Under the pieces are notes generated by a model. That model was not told where the DNA came from and searched no databases. It saw nothing but the letters and a program-made list of their open reading frames with translations. A stretch of 64,000 nt of DNA from Diphasiastrum complanatum (Eukaryota > Streptophyta > Lycopodiopsida > Lycopodiales > Lycopodiaceae): NCBI GenBank assembly GCA_029204225.1, contig CM055097.1:7213676-7277675 (forward strand). The letters are read 5' to 3'. Below are positions 48,201 through 58,929 of the stretch, in pieces; position 1 is the stretch's first letter; the number at the start of each line of letters is the position of its first letter. The translations under genes were made by a program, and so were the position numbers.

Positions 48201-51200
48201 AACCGTTAACGGTTCACCACGGTTCTGAGAACCGTACAGTGAACCGTACGGTTCTTTAAAAATTTTGCCCAGAACCGTGGTGAACCGCACTGAATAATTA
48301 ATTAATTAATTTGTTTTTTGTCCCAGCCCCCAAAAATAGCCCAAAAAAATGCTAAAAGATGCCAAATTCTTTTCAGAAAAAGCAGATTCTCCCTACTTAG
48401 ATTATTTACTTCAAATGATTTAATCTCCCAAATTGATGAGAGAGAGAGAGAGACAGAGAGAGAGAGGGACAAAAACTAGCTTTGAGGGGTTTTGGGGGGA
48501 AATTTAGGAAAATTAATCAATCAATTAATTAATTATTTTTTTACATGAACCGTACCACGGTTCAAGGAACCGTGGTACGGTTCCTTCCACGGTTCCCAGA
48601 ACCCACGGTTCCCAGAACCGTGGGTTCTATGACTGTAACATTGTTACTAGTTGATTTCATTTGGGCGACTCAAATTGATTCAATTTTATTTTCCAAGTTC
48701 AAATTATTCTATAGCAAAATGAATCAATAGAACCTTGTATTTTTTTTCAACAGATTGAAAAAAAATGTGGGAAAATTTGGTTCTTTTTTGAAAATGTTCT
48801 AGATAAATTGATTCAAAAGTGTTCTAATCGCAATTCTTTGTAACTATGTATACTGGTAGCTTGGTAGGAAAGCCTCTTACTACCGTGCCATATGGAACTA
48901 GAATATAGCATGGCCCTGCTTTTTGAAAACTATTCTGCGGTGCACTCTAGATCTGTTTGGTTGTAACTTATCATTGACATTTTGATGAATCATTTTCAAT
49001 TCGGTCACATAGGATAATTGCAACAGAAAAATACTTCATTCAAAATTTGACATGGTTGGCACAAAACTATCCAAAAGTTGCAACATTTCTAAAATATCAA
49101 TTAAAGAATGAACTATAGGTTTAATGAAGAGGGCTTACTAAAAGACTCCCAACTAGCTGAACATAAGCTAGCTTGAAAGAGACTAAACTGAAATCTTAGT
49201 CTCCTATGGATGTAAGGCTCGCTCTGCAATACCATAAAAGGCTTGAAGTTTTTCTATTTCCCCTTCTGAATTCTATCTCCTTCACAAAGTTATTTTCCTC
49301 AAAACCAAAATTGCATTGGGTTTGTTTCACAGAACCCAGAGAACAAGGAACAGATCCATGGTTAACTTGAATTGACTTGATTCAAAGAACAATTTCAATC
49401 GGTACAAACAGTTTTTCAGCCTTCAAATCATGTGTTGCAAAATAAATCAATAATTTTCAAAAACAAGCTGAACTTACAAAGAGAGAAAAATTGAAAACTA
49501 AATTTTGAAAACAAACTCAATGGATATTGATCCCAATCAATTCAGGAAGGTACGAATCATAATTCTCTGAGAAACCGACTACTTTACCCTAGAAATCCCA
49601 CTGCTTTATCATTGTCATAAAAAAGACTATGTACACAACTTTGAATTTTCATGGATCCAATGTCGAAACTTATAAATTGATTCAGGAAGATAGAAATCGT
49701 GATTCTTTACAAAACCGACTACTTTACCCTAGAAAAACTACTATATTTTTGTCAGACAAAAAGGCAATATCTACACAACTTTGAATTTCCATGCATCCAA
49801 TGATGACACTAGTTCCAACTAGCCCTCCAAAACACATTCATTGGCAAAGGCTGAATACAACATTGATATATGAAGTCATGAGCTCTAATCAAGTTGCATC
49901 TGCAAGTCAAAATGCAGGCAGATGTATCATTACATGACTTCCTTTCTAAAAAGCATTTGAGCAACGCAATGTTGGGAGCTTTTCTGTGTAAACAAAGCAT
50001 ATCAAGCAATAAGGGCATGCACTTGAGTATCTGAAATGATACTGATCATGGTTCTTTCAGAAATAATGACTACATTAAATTCGAGCTGTATATTAATATG
50101 AAATTTGTTATTGCCGTACAGTATAGACCAGTATCCACATGAAAGTGCATGTGCTCGATCTTTGAGGAATGAATTCACTCACCTCCTGGCTATGCTTTTG
50201 CTTTTGGATTTTCAATTCTTTTTCAGCAATCTGGATCTCTGCCTTCATTTCTGTAAGCTGTTTTAATTCCTGTACTGCAAGCTTTCTCTCATCACTTAGC
50301 GTCTCAAATTCTTTTCTGACTTCATTTTCCTTCACTTCGAGAATCCCTGCTCTATTTGTTAAACCCTCCTCCCTGAAACCCATTTCTATTTTCATGGTTT
50401 CTTGCTCCCGAATCAGCTTTGAATGAAGCACAGTGCATTGCTCTTGCTCCGTATGTAACTTTTTCTCAAGTGCTGTCAAGGAATTTTGTTGCTGCAATAG
50501 GTCCTTCTCCTGTTCTACCAGTCTCTTCTCCCAGGACTTAAACTTTTCTTCCATGGAGTGCATAAATTCAGACACTTGTTCTCGTTCCTTTGAAGCACGA
50601 ATACAAAAATCCTCGGCATTCTTTTTTGAAGATTCCATTTTCCTTGAAGCTTCTTCTAAAGATGTCCTGTCTCTATCAAGGCTTTCCTGTTCCCGCTGGT
50701 TGTACAACCTCTCTTCTTCGGTTTTCTTCTGAATAATGTTCAGCAGTTTCTCTCTTGCAGCCACTTTTTGGGAAAGGGCCTCAATTTCAAGGGATTTGTC
50801 CTCCAAACTGTGCTCCTGTTCCTTGAGTACCTTTTCTTTCGCATTGATCTTTTCTTCCCACTGCCGATTTGAAATTGCTGCCTTATCTCTTATCTTTGCT
50901 TCATTCAGCTTTTCCATTTCGTACTGCTGTATTTGAGTATCCAAATCTTGCTGCATCTTTTTTATCACGGTCATTTGAGATTGGGTTTCCTTGTCTTTTT
51001 CTTCAAGGTGTGAAAATTTCTCTTGAAGAATTTTTCGCTCTTTCGCAAGAAGCTCCTCATCATCTTGAAACCGCTGAGCAGTTAGTTTCAGCGTATCTTG
51101 AAGAGCTACAATTTCAAGAGCTTTTTCATCTACAAGTGATTCACGAACAAAAACATTTGCAGCTCGTTTTTGAACCTCGGCTAAAGACAAGGCAGCTTCT

Positions 51201-51957
51201 CGCTCGCATTCCGTGACAGCCTGGTGCTTCAAGTCAAATCGATACATTACAATTCAAAGTGATAGGAGAGTGAAAATGCATGTCACGGCTACTTCAAGTG
51301 AAAGCTATGAAGTACATTTCCAAGAGTGAAAATGCTGACGACGAAAGACGAATGCCCATATGGAGTATCACTAATAAAATTAAAAGTGGATACCTCTCGA
51401 CGCTCTTGTAAGTGGGTAACCCAGTGAAAGAGACTTTCTCTTTCTTTAACCAGATTTAAGTGCTCTTCTTTTGCATTCTGGCTGTGCTCCTCTGCCTTCT
51501 TCATAGCTATAGTCACCTTCTCCTTCTCCTCGGCTACCAATGCTTTTGCTTCAATGACACCCTCTTCCAGTTTCAAAATGCGCAAGGCTTCCTTCTCTAG
51601 TGAAATGGCCCATTTTTGTAGGTGGGTTTCTTTGTTTAAAAACATAATTAAACGTTCGCAAATGCTCTCAATGGTATGGGGCCAATTTTCAGGATTTACT
51701 TCTTCAGCTAAAAGTGAAAGCCCCTCCAAGGATGCTTCATATCCAAAATTGCCTGGTTCACCATGGAACGTCCACTCCGACGTGCCGATTGATGCACCCT
51801 TTAGCTCCTTCAAGGCCTCTGTGATAGAGGCTTCCTTTATTTCAAGTTGGAATACGACATTTTTCAAGTCTGCACAAAGCTTTTGCATAACATCATTTCT
51901 AGATGAGACATGACTAGAGCCTTCCAGCTCAGGGTCGCTCTGCAGCCACTTTGCCAT
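36016..51957 (-). CDS. Large coiled-coil protein of unknown function, nine exons
   Basis: Minus-strand exons 51957-51394, 51220-50183, 47613-47389, 42565-42368, 42207-42088, 41789-41694, 38499-38214, 38110-37482 and 36948-36016 all have GT-AG borders and join in one frame to about 1362 residues. The start ATG has a strong context (AACCATGGC) and an in-frame stop upstream. Residues 1-188 are mixed; about 150-1050 are almost continuous heptad-rich coiled coil full of Glu, Lys, Gln and Leu (for example EKVLKEQEHSLEDKSLEIEA), as in myosin-tail, golgin or nuclear-matrix proteins. Residues 1053-1362 are less helical, ending SPKGKYMMQCD. There is no membrane segment, signal peptide or motor domain. 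A cytoskeletal or scaffold role is only inference. Exon 2 may start 6 bases earlier (tandem acceptor AAGCACCAG). Introns 2, 3 and 6 are swollen by transposons. Confidence 0.85.
38605..38838. repeat. 117-bp tandem duplication in intron 6
   Basis: Two units with a 117-bp period (38605-38721 and 38722-38838), both beginning CATGACGAAAYAGCAGACCA, with only a handful of differences. Both contain an antisense open frame (ACLPNKLWIAPSSHFQ), probably incidental. Confidence 0.9.
39159..39236. repeat. (CT)n microsatellite
   Basis: About 38 CT units without interruption. Confidence 0.96.
39510..39745 (+). pseudogene. Possible LINE endonuclease fragment
   Basis: The frame DRDFYVAACYFPPEPSAFFE then YMDLSVYIIHYSERGHILLV resembles the endonuclease/exonuclease/phosphatase domain of plant LINEs (YFPP...SP...L..DI..FS..G.VLL.GDFN). 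The catalytic GDFN end is lost (reads VEMPERD). It lies inside the 5' part of a Gypsy remnant. Assignment is by pattern only. Confidence 0.4.
39760..41523 (+). mobile_element. Internally deleted Gypsy element in intron 6
   Basis: A plus-strand element. A primer-binding-site variant TGGTATCATAGC is at 40080-40091, just after an LTR end (CTATTGATCTGTTCGTAAC, to about 40078). An integrase fragment at about 41246-41480 reads FRLHGFPLSILSD and, in another frame, NRVLQNYLRHFVTPSGKDWL. A copy of the LTR end recurs at 41485-41523. So 5' LTR, leader, a scrap of integrase and a scrap of 3' LTR remain. The leader at 40380-40760 is filled with degenerate CCCATTTGC repeats. The left LTR boundary is not defined. 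Confidence 0.65.
44055..44902. mobile_element. hAT-like non-autonomous element, 848 bp, GGTACC-rich ends
   Basis: Long imperfect terminal inverted repeats of about 200 bases. The termini are CATAG (44055) and CTATG (44902), subterminal GGTACC/GGTACCG words are frequent on both sides, and an inner arm of about 68 bases (44167-44234, with complement at 44702-44772) is nearly identical. Both flanks read ATATATAT, compatible with an 8-bp target duplication but uninformative in TA repeats. The core (44340-44510) is extremely GC-rich with a run of 17 C. No transposase. It lies in intron 3 of the coiled-coil gene. The hAT assignment rests on termini shared with the element at 48188. Confidence 0.7.
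44925..45095. repeat. GTCCG-rich repeat, second copy
   Basis: CCGGACGCG and CGTCCGCGTCC words, poly-T and poly-A runs, then GGGTGCGTCCGGCAGTACGG and CATCCG. This is the same word set and spacing style as 4560-4690. Its boundaries are unclear. Confidence 0.5.
45190..46230 (-). pseudogene. Gypsy integrase fragment in intron 3
   Basis: Minus-strand pieces in order: 46201-45986 with the zinc-binding start (KKILCSCHDSPSVGHLGVN), 45931-45725 with CFQCQVNEVERIK and ILIVVDGLTKMAHFIPMH, and 45657-45334 with STNYPEMDGQTERVNSTFED and LRAYACK, then the KYYKLSPRF tail. Stops and shifts separate them. No LTR is seen. It lies antisense-neutral, on the same strand as the host gene, in its largest intron. 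Confidence 0.85.
46391..46966. repeat. 341-bp tandem duplication in intron 3
   Basis: Unit 1 begins at 46391 and unit 2 at 46732 (both CCTATTGAGTAAACAAT). They share motifs in order (TAGTAGAGTCG, CAACCCTAAGCATT, ACAATGTTACAGTAATTATA-like, AACCAAACAAGATTGAGGAA) with about 8% change and a short deletion in unit 2, which ends near 46966. Confidence 0.88.
48188..48631. mobile_element. hAT-like MITE, 444 bp, with perfect 8-bp target duplication
   Basis: The element begins CATAGAATC and ends GGGTTCTATG (complement CATAGAACC) and is flanked by identical 8-base copies ACTGTAAC (48180-48187 and 48632-48639). Both ends are filled with AACCGT/ACGGTT words, often palindromic (GAACCGT...ACGGTTC). The centre is AT-rich with a short GA repeat. 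It has no coding capacity. An 8-bp duplication with short inverted ends is the hallmark of hAT elements. It lies in intron 2 of the coiled-coil gene. Confidence 0.88.
49541..49815. repeat. 140-bp tandem duplication in intron 2
   Basis: Two units starting TTCAGGAAGRTA at 49541 and 49681 share AAACCGACTACTTTACCCTA and ACACAACTTTGAATTT, with clear divergence between them. Confidence 0.85.
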
Positions 51958-54199
51958 GGTTAGCTTTTTATATCGAAAAGCTGTTGCCTAAGACTGACTC
52001 AATGAAACAAAGGCAGTCTAATAAAATAAATGGATGATAGATTCGATCTCAAGTAAGCTAGAACCAAATCAACAGGCATTATGAGCTTGTAAGAGATCCA
52101 AACATACATAAATGCATCACGTACAATGCAGTTTTAGAGCCCAAACAAAACAATTATCCAATCCAGATTTTGAGTCTACAAGTTGTGCCTTACCTAGATG
52201 ATGAAACCAGTTTTTATGAATGTGGTGAAGAAGTTTCATTTTCAGGTGTCTGTGTGTCTGTGTGTGTGAACATAGTGACAAAGAAACACAATTCCAACGC
52301 TTTCGAGTTGCAATGAATTGATTCACAATTATGTTTCTTGTTGTATAGAACCATGTCTTTCATAAAAAACATCCAATTATCCTGCACATTTTTTCCAGAT
52401 TTCGGCACGTTTCTTTAGTTGCATCAAAATCAATCCATCCAAGGAGAGGAAAGATTTGATTATTTTGATCGAGCATCCCCTGAAAAAATGCAAACAAGTA
52501 GATGCTTGGATAGAAATTGTGCGGTTTCCATTCATTTTGTTGGTGATTGATCTCTCAAATAACTCCATGACAAAAGTAACACTTGCAAAGTACATCAAGT
52601 TATGGGCATGCCATTAGGGCATTCATTGATGGATTCACAATCATGTAGATTGTTTAACATTTCATATTATAAATGTTGATAAGTTAGACTTAATTCTTTG
52701 GTAAGAAATGGTTCTTTTCTAAAAATGTGTCGCTATGGAAAGACTTTGTGACCCATAGTCTGACATTCTGGCATAATGGCTCATTGCTAAAATTGAAAGG
52801 CAATGTAATATGCCTGATCTTTTTTGTGTACTTGTTCATGAGAAGTCAATGCATGCAAAATTCTGAATACATGCTTATCTTTGTTGTTTGAAGGATGTAT
52901 TCTATGTGAATATTTTTGTTACTTAAAATTTTAGTATCGATACATCAAAATTTCATTACACTGTAACTTACAATGGTCCTAGCATAGAAAACTTTTCTGT
53001 GGGTAGGGTCTTTAGGAGAATAGGACAAGAATTTAGTGATGCATTTCTTGAACTGTTGCCTGAGGGAAACCCCCTCTAGGGATATAGACCATCAAATAAA
53101 GACCACCTTTCCAACAATTCTCCTGTATCGCTTTTCTCGTACAAGATGAGCCCAAAGCAAGAGGATGAAGATGCTAGACAACTTTAAGATCATTTATGTA
53201 TGGACCATATATAACCTAGACTCCAGTATTCTAATTCGGAAGTGGCATCCTGAAATGGGGCTCTTTGGAAGCCATAACCGTTGGTATGAAAAGATAAAAT
53301 TTAGGCTTGGAGATCTCTTCAAGAAAACATTCAGCTTTTTATCAATCGCTTTGGAAAAGGATGATTCAAACTGTCAAAAAGAAATTTGACTGGATTCGAA
53401 TGTCAATTTATATCAACTTTTGACTTCAGAATGAACTAATTAATTGGAGAGACCAATTTGAAATAAAAGATGATAAGCAGGTATTTATTCCATTCCACCG
53501 AACATTTGCAGAAGTTTTGAAGTTAACATGGGACGATATACGAAGAATTACTCAAGAAGCAAAAAGACTGTCATGGAGTAGAAGAAAAGTGATCCTAGAT
53601 GCAAACTCTTATTCAAATATCTGATGAAATCAAAAAAGTAATCTCTGTGTTCTGAATTTTTTTTTGCAAAATGTTACCTTACATGCATCGCTTTTTGGTT
53701 TGGATATATTGTCAGGACGCAAACTGTGCTCTCTTGAGTCTCTGCTATGCAAGCGCCTGCACAAAACCCACTACCATTATTAGAGTCTTGATCTTTTCAA
53801 AGGGGGCTCTTATCACAAAATTTGAAAAACAAAACAAACTTTTCTACATTTGATGGCTTTTCAGGCCAATAATAGAGTACATAATATTCTGTATAGGGGA
53901 AATTCCCCATTTTTAATAGCTTTCCTAAATTTGAAAACCCAGCATGAGGTTGAATAGATGGTTTTCTGTATAAAGGGGAATTCCAAGCACGTGTAAAAAC
54001 CGTTCCGAGTGTATTTTAACTACGAAATATGTAACTGGAGGAATCATCATTTAAATACAAGATATCAAAAAAATTACATAATTTACATTCAAATCTACAA
54101 CACAATTGGACCAGGGGTGCAATGCCCTGGCCTGAAAAAGGATGATTTTATGCTACATAAATCTCTTCAAAATACAAACACAAAAATTTGCCAGAAGTT
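51958..54199. other. Region between the two minus-strand genes
   Basis: This should hold the promoter and 5'UTR of the coiled-coil gene and the 3'UTR of the Ser-rich ORF. I see no domain, repeat or RNA gene. A stop codon (TAG) lies 33 bases upstream of the ATG at 51957 in its frame. Confidence 0.4.
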
Positions 54200-55510
54200 T
54201 TAACCATTGCTAAAGTTTCCTGTTACAAACATCAAACAAAGAAACTGAGTGCAAAAAGACCTTTGAAGGCTGCTACGCATAAAGGATCGCTTGTTGCAGG
54301 AAACCTTCCTTGCATGAAACTCCTCAGAAGAGGCCAAATCAGGCGGAGGAGACCGTGACTCATGCAGCGGACTTAACTCCTGCGAGTTTGCAAGATTGGA
54401 CAATCGAGGACTTTCAATTCGTAATTCAGAAATTCCTTTATCTGGCGACAATGCCTCGCTGCCACTGGTGGAGACTGCATCAGCTGGCAAACACTCAGAC
54501 GTACTCCTTTTCTTGAAAGAATAATGCCTAAACTCATTCGACCCACATCCAGAAAGTTTGAACTGGGAACATGAACCATTCGGCCTGTGGCTGAAGTTCA
54601 ATAAAGCATCCACACCTAAAGGTGTGCCAGAATCTATTGAGCAGGTTTCTAAATTGACTTGAGATGAGGATTTTCCTGTTTGCAAAGATGAGTTGGTCCT
54701 CTCCAATTGTGGCATTTGACAATGATCTATAGAATGAAAGTCTATGGCCTCTTCCTGCATGATAGCCGGGAGCACAAAAGAAGATTTTGAGGTCAACTCA
54801 TCTATGATTCCAACTGGTGCACCACGCAAGCTTGAGACTGGGGATGGGCTTACTGAATGATTTTTCTTAGATGTCTTTGAGTCACCTTGTACAGAGCTGC
54901 TGCTGCAACTAACTACCTCTGATGACGTAACTGAAGAAGTTTCTTTCACTATCTCCCAAGTCGCAGCACGTTCTTGAAAGTTAAGCCACTGCAGGAAAAC
55001 AAACTGTTAGACAAAAGCAGCCTTTTATCTATTCTGAAATGTGTTCAAGTCTGTAATTACAGCAAAGTAAAGCTGCCCCAAGTCTTATTGAAACATCATC
55101 ATTTGTCACTAGGCTTATAAAATGGCTAGCAATCTGGGAAGCTCAACTTATCTGGAAGGAATAAACAATCTTCCAGACACATTTTCACCCAAATTCAGAT
55201 CTGGGCTTCTGCTAGATTTACTTATCTGAAGAAATCCATCCCCTCATGAAAATACAGAACGTTGTTCAAGACATAATAGAAGTAGTTTCTGATAAACCCA
55301 CATTGACAAACATCAAGGTGGCAACAAATTCACAATCTTCTTCTCTAGCTAAAAACTAAAATGCTGAAGTCAATTAAAACAGGAAGAGATATTTTTTTTC
55401 GATATTGTGCTTCTTTAGCAGTCACATGAATAAATTAACTTGGAAATTTCTGAATTTACCTGATTCTCAAGAAGCTCAAAGCGCTTTGCAATATCTTTGG
55501 CCAGTGACAT
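54200..55510 (-). CDS. Ser-rich protein of unknown function, two exons (model uncertain)
   Basis: Exon 1 (55510-55460) encodes MSLAKDIAKRFELLENQ and ends at a good donor (CAG|GTAAAT). Exon 2 begins at 54988 after TTTTCCTGCAG and continues WLNFQERAATWEIVKETSS in the same frame. It runs to a stop at 54200, giving about 279 residues. The body is Ser/Pro-rich and probably disordered, with motifs such as SPSPVSSLRG and SRSPPPDLASSEEF. An in-frame stop precedes the ATG. A donor-like AAAG|GTCTTT at 54261 would remove the last 20 residues; the nearest acceptor gives a 41-base intron, too short for plants, so the true 3' end is uncertain. It might be the 5' part of the downstream coiled-coil gene. No domain recognised. 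Confidence 0.6.
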
Positions 55511-56690
55511 TATCTCCACAAGTTAATGCTCAGTTTTCCAAAATTTCATGTAACAAGTCAAATTTGCAAGCCTCTGTCCAAATGACCAAAGAAAGTCGAG
55601 TCCATCAAATCATCGAAACTATATACAACAGAAGAAAAGTATACAAATAACAAGAAATATGGTGCCATGCAGCCATGTAAAATTTATAAGCAACAGGCAA
55701 GTACAACAACAGGTTCTATCATCATGCACCACTCGAAATAATGCTCCAGCCTGCTGCTATTCTAAAAGAGAGCAAATAACGAAGTATATAGGTCTAAAAA
55801 TCATTAAAGCACCCTCATGAGGGAATATAAACATCTCCATGGACATAAAAGTATAACAACGTATAAAACTACATGGAATGTCTCCACGGACAAAAAAGTG
55901 AAAAATGTGAGAAGAATGTAAATCATCTGCCTAGGAAATGCAAATTCCATCTAGTCAGAACTAGATGTAAAAGAAATTAATGCCTAAATTGTTCTCCCAA
56001 GCTCCCATGCCATGTTCTTTACATATTTCTATTTTCCATTGACTCTTATTTACTATACCATGTTGTAAGTCAAAGTAGCCCAACTATGCTCGAGGAAATC
56101 ACATTGCTCCTAACATAAACCATAAGGAGGCTACATGAGTAGTAGGGTGGAGTCCCTAAGAATGTGATTGTGAGAAGTTTGTCAAAGTTTGGATCGTGGT
56201 GATCATAGATGTCAGAAAGTCCTATGTCCACGCAAAATCGGGAGCTTATCAGGGTATTGTATTTTTGTTGTTTGCTACTCATTCAATAACACTATCTACT
56301 TATTGTGTGTGTGATCGAAAACATCGATCTGTGAGCTATTGCATAATCAAATGCCAAGTAGCATCACCATAGACTTCCTACAAGGCATCAAATCATATGA
56401 GTGCTTGAAATTCTATGTGACTTTAGAGTTACATGCGGTCGTGTGAACCTTTGAAACCCTGGAACATTTCATCGCTTGTGCGGAGGTGAGAGATCCCCTT
56501 TGTTCTTGAGAGTTTCCGTCAAGTTGGATAAAATAACCCCTATTGTGCTAAATCTACAGATAAAACCCGAGAGCATTCGTTGGATCTTCAATTGGGGTTC
56601 TACATGAAATTTTCAAAGCTTGTGGAAAGCTACAATTGGGGGGCATTGGGTGAAGCCCACCAATCATTCATCTGCTAGACTGAGCTGGAG
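55511..56690. other. Upstream region of the Ser-rich gene, unassigned
   Basis: It should contain the promoter of the minus-strand gene. No element, RNA gene or coding exon is recognised. Confidence 0.35.
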
Positions 56691-57046
56691 TTAGATAGAG
56701 TAATGTGTGCTCAAACATTAGAACTGAACAATAATGTGATAATAGGCAAAGTGCATCAAAGTAGTCAAAGTTCATAAACGTGGTCCTTACCATACGGAAA
56801 AGGACATGTAAAAGGAGGATCGGATGTGAGGAGACGCCAACCACCACTTCTTCCCTCTCACTCTCATCTCTCTCATTCTAATGTATGAAGAGGTAGCGTC
56901 GGTTTGATGTGAAGAAAAGTAATTCCAGTATGATGAACCCTCTCCTATGTGTGTTTTCATCTTTCTACATTGTAATTGATCTTTAATTGTTTCCCCTACT
57001 GTAATGTATAAGGAATAACACCAAAATCTCAACATGGTATCAGAGC
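56690..57046 (+). mobile_element. LTR end and primer-binding site of an unplaced LTR element
   Basis: ATCTCAACA ends at 57034 and is followed immediately by TGGTATCAGAGC (57035-57046), a plus-strand tRNA-Met primer-binding site. The preceding few hundred bases would be the LTR, but there is no second copy, so the left border is a guess. No gag follows; instead a pseudogene fragment lies antisense. Confidence 0.6.
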
Positions 57047-57199
57047 TGGGAGATCCAGTGTGTAGTTCTTTGTTGATTTTTGTGTGAAACTGTAGACTGA
57101 AATGGGTGCAAGAAATACAGAATTTCATTTTCAGCATCGTTCTTGTAAGAACATAGAGCCCACCAGGAATGTAGCGAAGACAAATGTTGTTCGTAGCAC

Positions 57200-57550
57200 A
57201 TTTCTTGGAAAACTGTCGACAGTCATGAAGGTTGCAACAAGGCAGCCCATTTCTGTGAAGCCTTTGTGCGTAGGAATGCTTCATTCTCATCAATGATCCA
57301 CTGAAAAATACACGTGCTTTTCTTGCAAACCTCTTAAGCAATGCGCTCCAGCCCTGCATCCCCAGTTTCATGATGACTTCTCATTGCTAAATTGAGCCCA
57401 TCTCGCTGAAATCAGAACCAACATTCATGACTTTTGACTGCACGGATTATTGAGATCAGACCATTAAGATGCCTGCAAGAAGCAGCTCATCCTGGATTTC
57501 TGATTCGCTGCTGCCCAATTCCGAATAGTTGCCAGCCCTCTTGTGAAATG
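57200..57550 (-). pseudogene. Host-gene-like pseudogene fragment with two in-frame stops
   Basis: On the minus strand one frame from about 57475 reads HLNGLISIIRAVKSHECWF, stop, FQRDGLNLAMRSHHETGDAG, LERIA, stop, then EVCKKSTCIFQW and IIDENEAFLRTKASQKWAAL. Composition is that of a normal globular protein, broken twice. Just upstream, 57540-57460 reads GNYSELGSSESEIQDELLLA and may be another exon. I do not recognise the protein. It may have been carried by the LTR element whose primer-binding site is at 57035, or may be an old gene relic. Confidence 0.4.
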
Positions 57551-58929
57551 TGTGTACGTAGATGATGATGCAAGAACATAGTTTATATAAGAAGAAGAAG
57601 CCGTTGTTTGTGAAGAAATAGAAGGAGAAGAAGAGGAAGAGATAGAAACAGTGCGCCTTCGAAGTTCTACGAAAACCCCGCCATGCTGAAGGAAAAGACA
57701 AGGGCTTCACCACAAAAGTGAAGTCCCTTAAGAGAGAGAAGCCCCTTATTTTAAAGGCAATGTTCTTGCAATAGATATGACCCTTAATATCGCATAACCA
57801 AAAGTAAGTTTTCCTGTTTTTATAAGGATATGTGAACATATTAAAAACTTTGGGTGTGTGTCTATGCAATGGTGGTCTGCATGATACACCTCGTGTTGAG
57901 TCACATGTGTGTTGAACAGGTTGTTCTACATACATGTGTCCAAAGCCAGATCTTTGAGTGTGCAAGAGCCGTGCTTTTAAGGGGCTCTTTCCTTGCTCAC
58001 CCCTCACTCGGGTGCTATGTCAAGTTATGTCATGTTATCCACATTCTACAATTAATGCATTTTTTTTATAGTAATCAAAATTGTCAACTATAACGATTTT
58101 CTGAACACATTCATAAAACACATCCCATGTGACGAGTTTCAGCTACAGATCATGCCACCATGATGATGTATTGCCACGAAAGAATAGAACTACGCTATCA
58201 ATCTTATATTCGTCTAAAATTCTGTGAAGATTGAATGATTGTTTCACTTAGTTAGCCAATCGTCTACTACCTCAAATTTTTTCTATTTCTTCTCCAAATA
58301 TTATTTAGGTGGAAAACCTTAACTCAAAAAAGTTAACGCTTTGACATGTGTTAGTGAAGATTCCATCTGCTAATCTCGCAAGTTGTTTCAATTCTTCATT
58401 TTCATGAGTGCCACACTCAATTGTTGGCAATTATGGAGATAAGTCTGCATTGTAGCCACTCAGCTTGGACTTGAGCATTTCCGTCCGTCATAATTAAATG
58501 AATATAACAAAAAAATTTGTTATCATTAGTTGACATATTCACAAATCTATTCAACTTTAGTGAAAACGCTAGTGACCTCAAATTTAGATTGGATTAGAGT
58601 TCTAAGGCCATTTTACTATACGAAGCCAATTTCAAATCATCAATAGTAATTGGATTTTAAAAATAAATCAAAACAATTTAAGAATTTTGACTCTTTTCGT
58701 TAGTAACTAAAAAATAATAAAAACGAATTATCATTATCAAATCCTTGTTTCACCAGTCATTTCTAAATCGTCATGAATTCCAACATGTCCATTTTGGCAT
58801 GCAATGATTCCTTACAAAACATAAATTGCCTTTCCGAATAGTAAATTATAATTGTAATTGTAATTACATTTTTACAAAAATGTATTTAAACATGAATTTT
58901 CATTTTTTAAACTATTAACACTCACTGTG
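57551..58929. other. Unassigned intergenic DNA
   Basis: No gene or element is recognised. Minus-strand frames at 57456-58007 are long by chance and rich in aromatic residues. Confidence 0.35.

Noticed and set aside
50169-51216. Plus-strand ORFs of 66-115 codons opposite the coiled-coil exon
   Set aside because: They are Ser/Phe/Cys-rich complements of Glu/Lys/Gln codons, a shadow of the real minus-strand exon.
51958-51990. TATAAAAAG just upstream of the coiled-coil start as a TATA box
   Set aside because: It lies within about 20 bases of the ATG, too close to leave a normal 5'UTR.
54210-54260. A third tiny exon (GAAACTTTAG) ending the Ser-rich gene
   Set aside because: The intron would be 41 bases, below the practical minimum for plant introns.
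57456-58007. 183-codon minus-strand ORF as a gene
   Set aside because: Aromatic-rich and without motif; only its last 20 or so codons look coding-like and they fit a pseudogene reading better.
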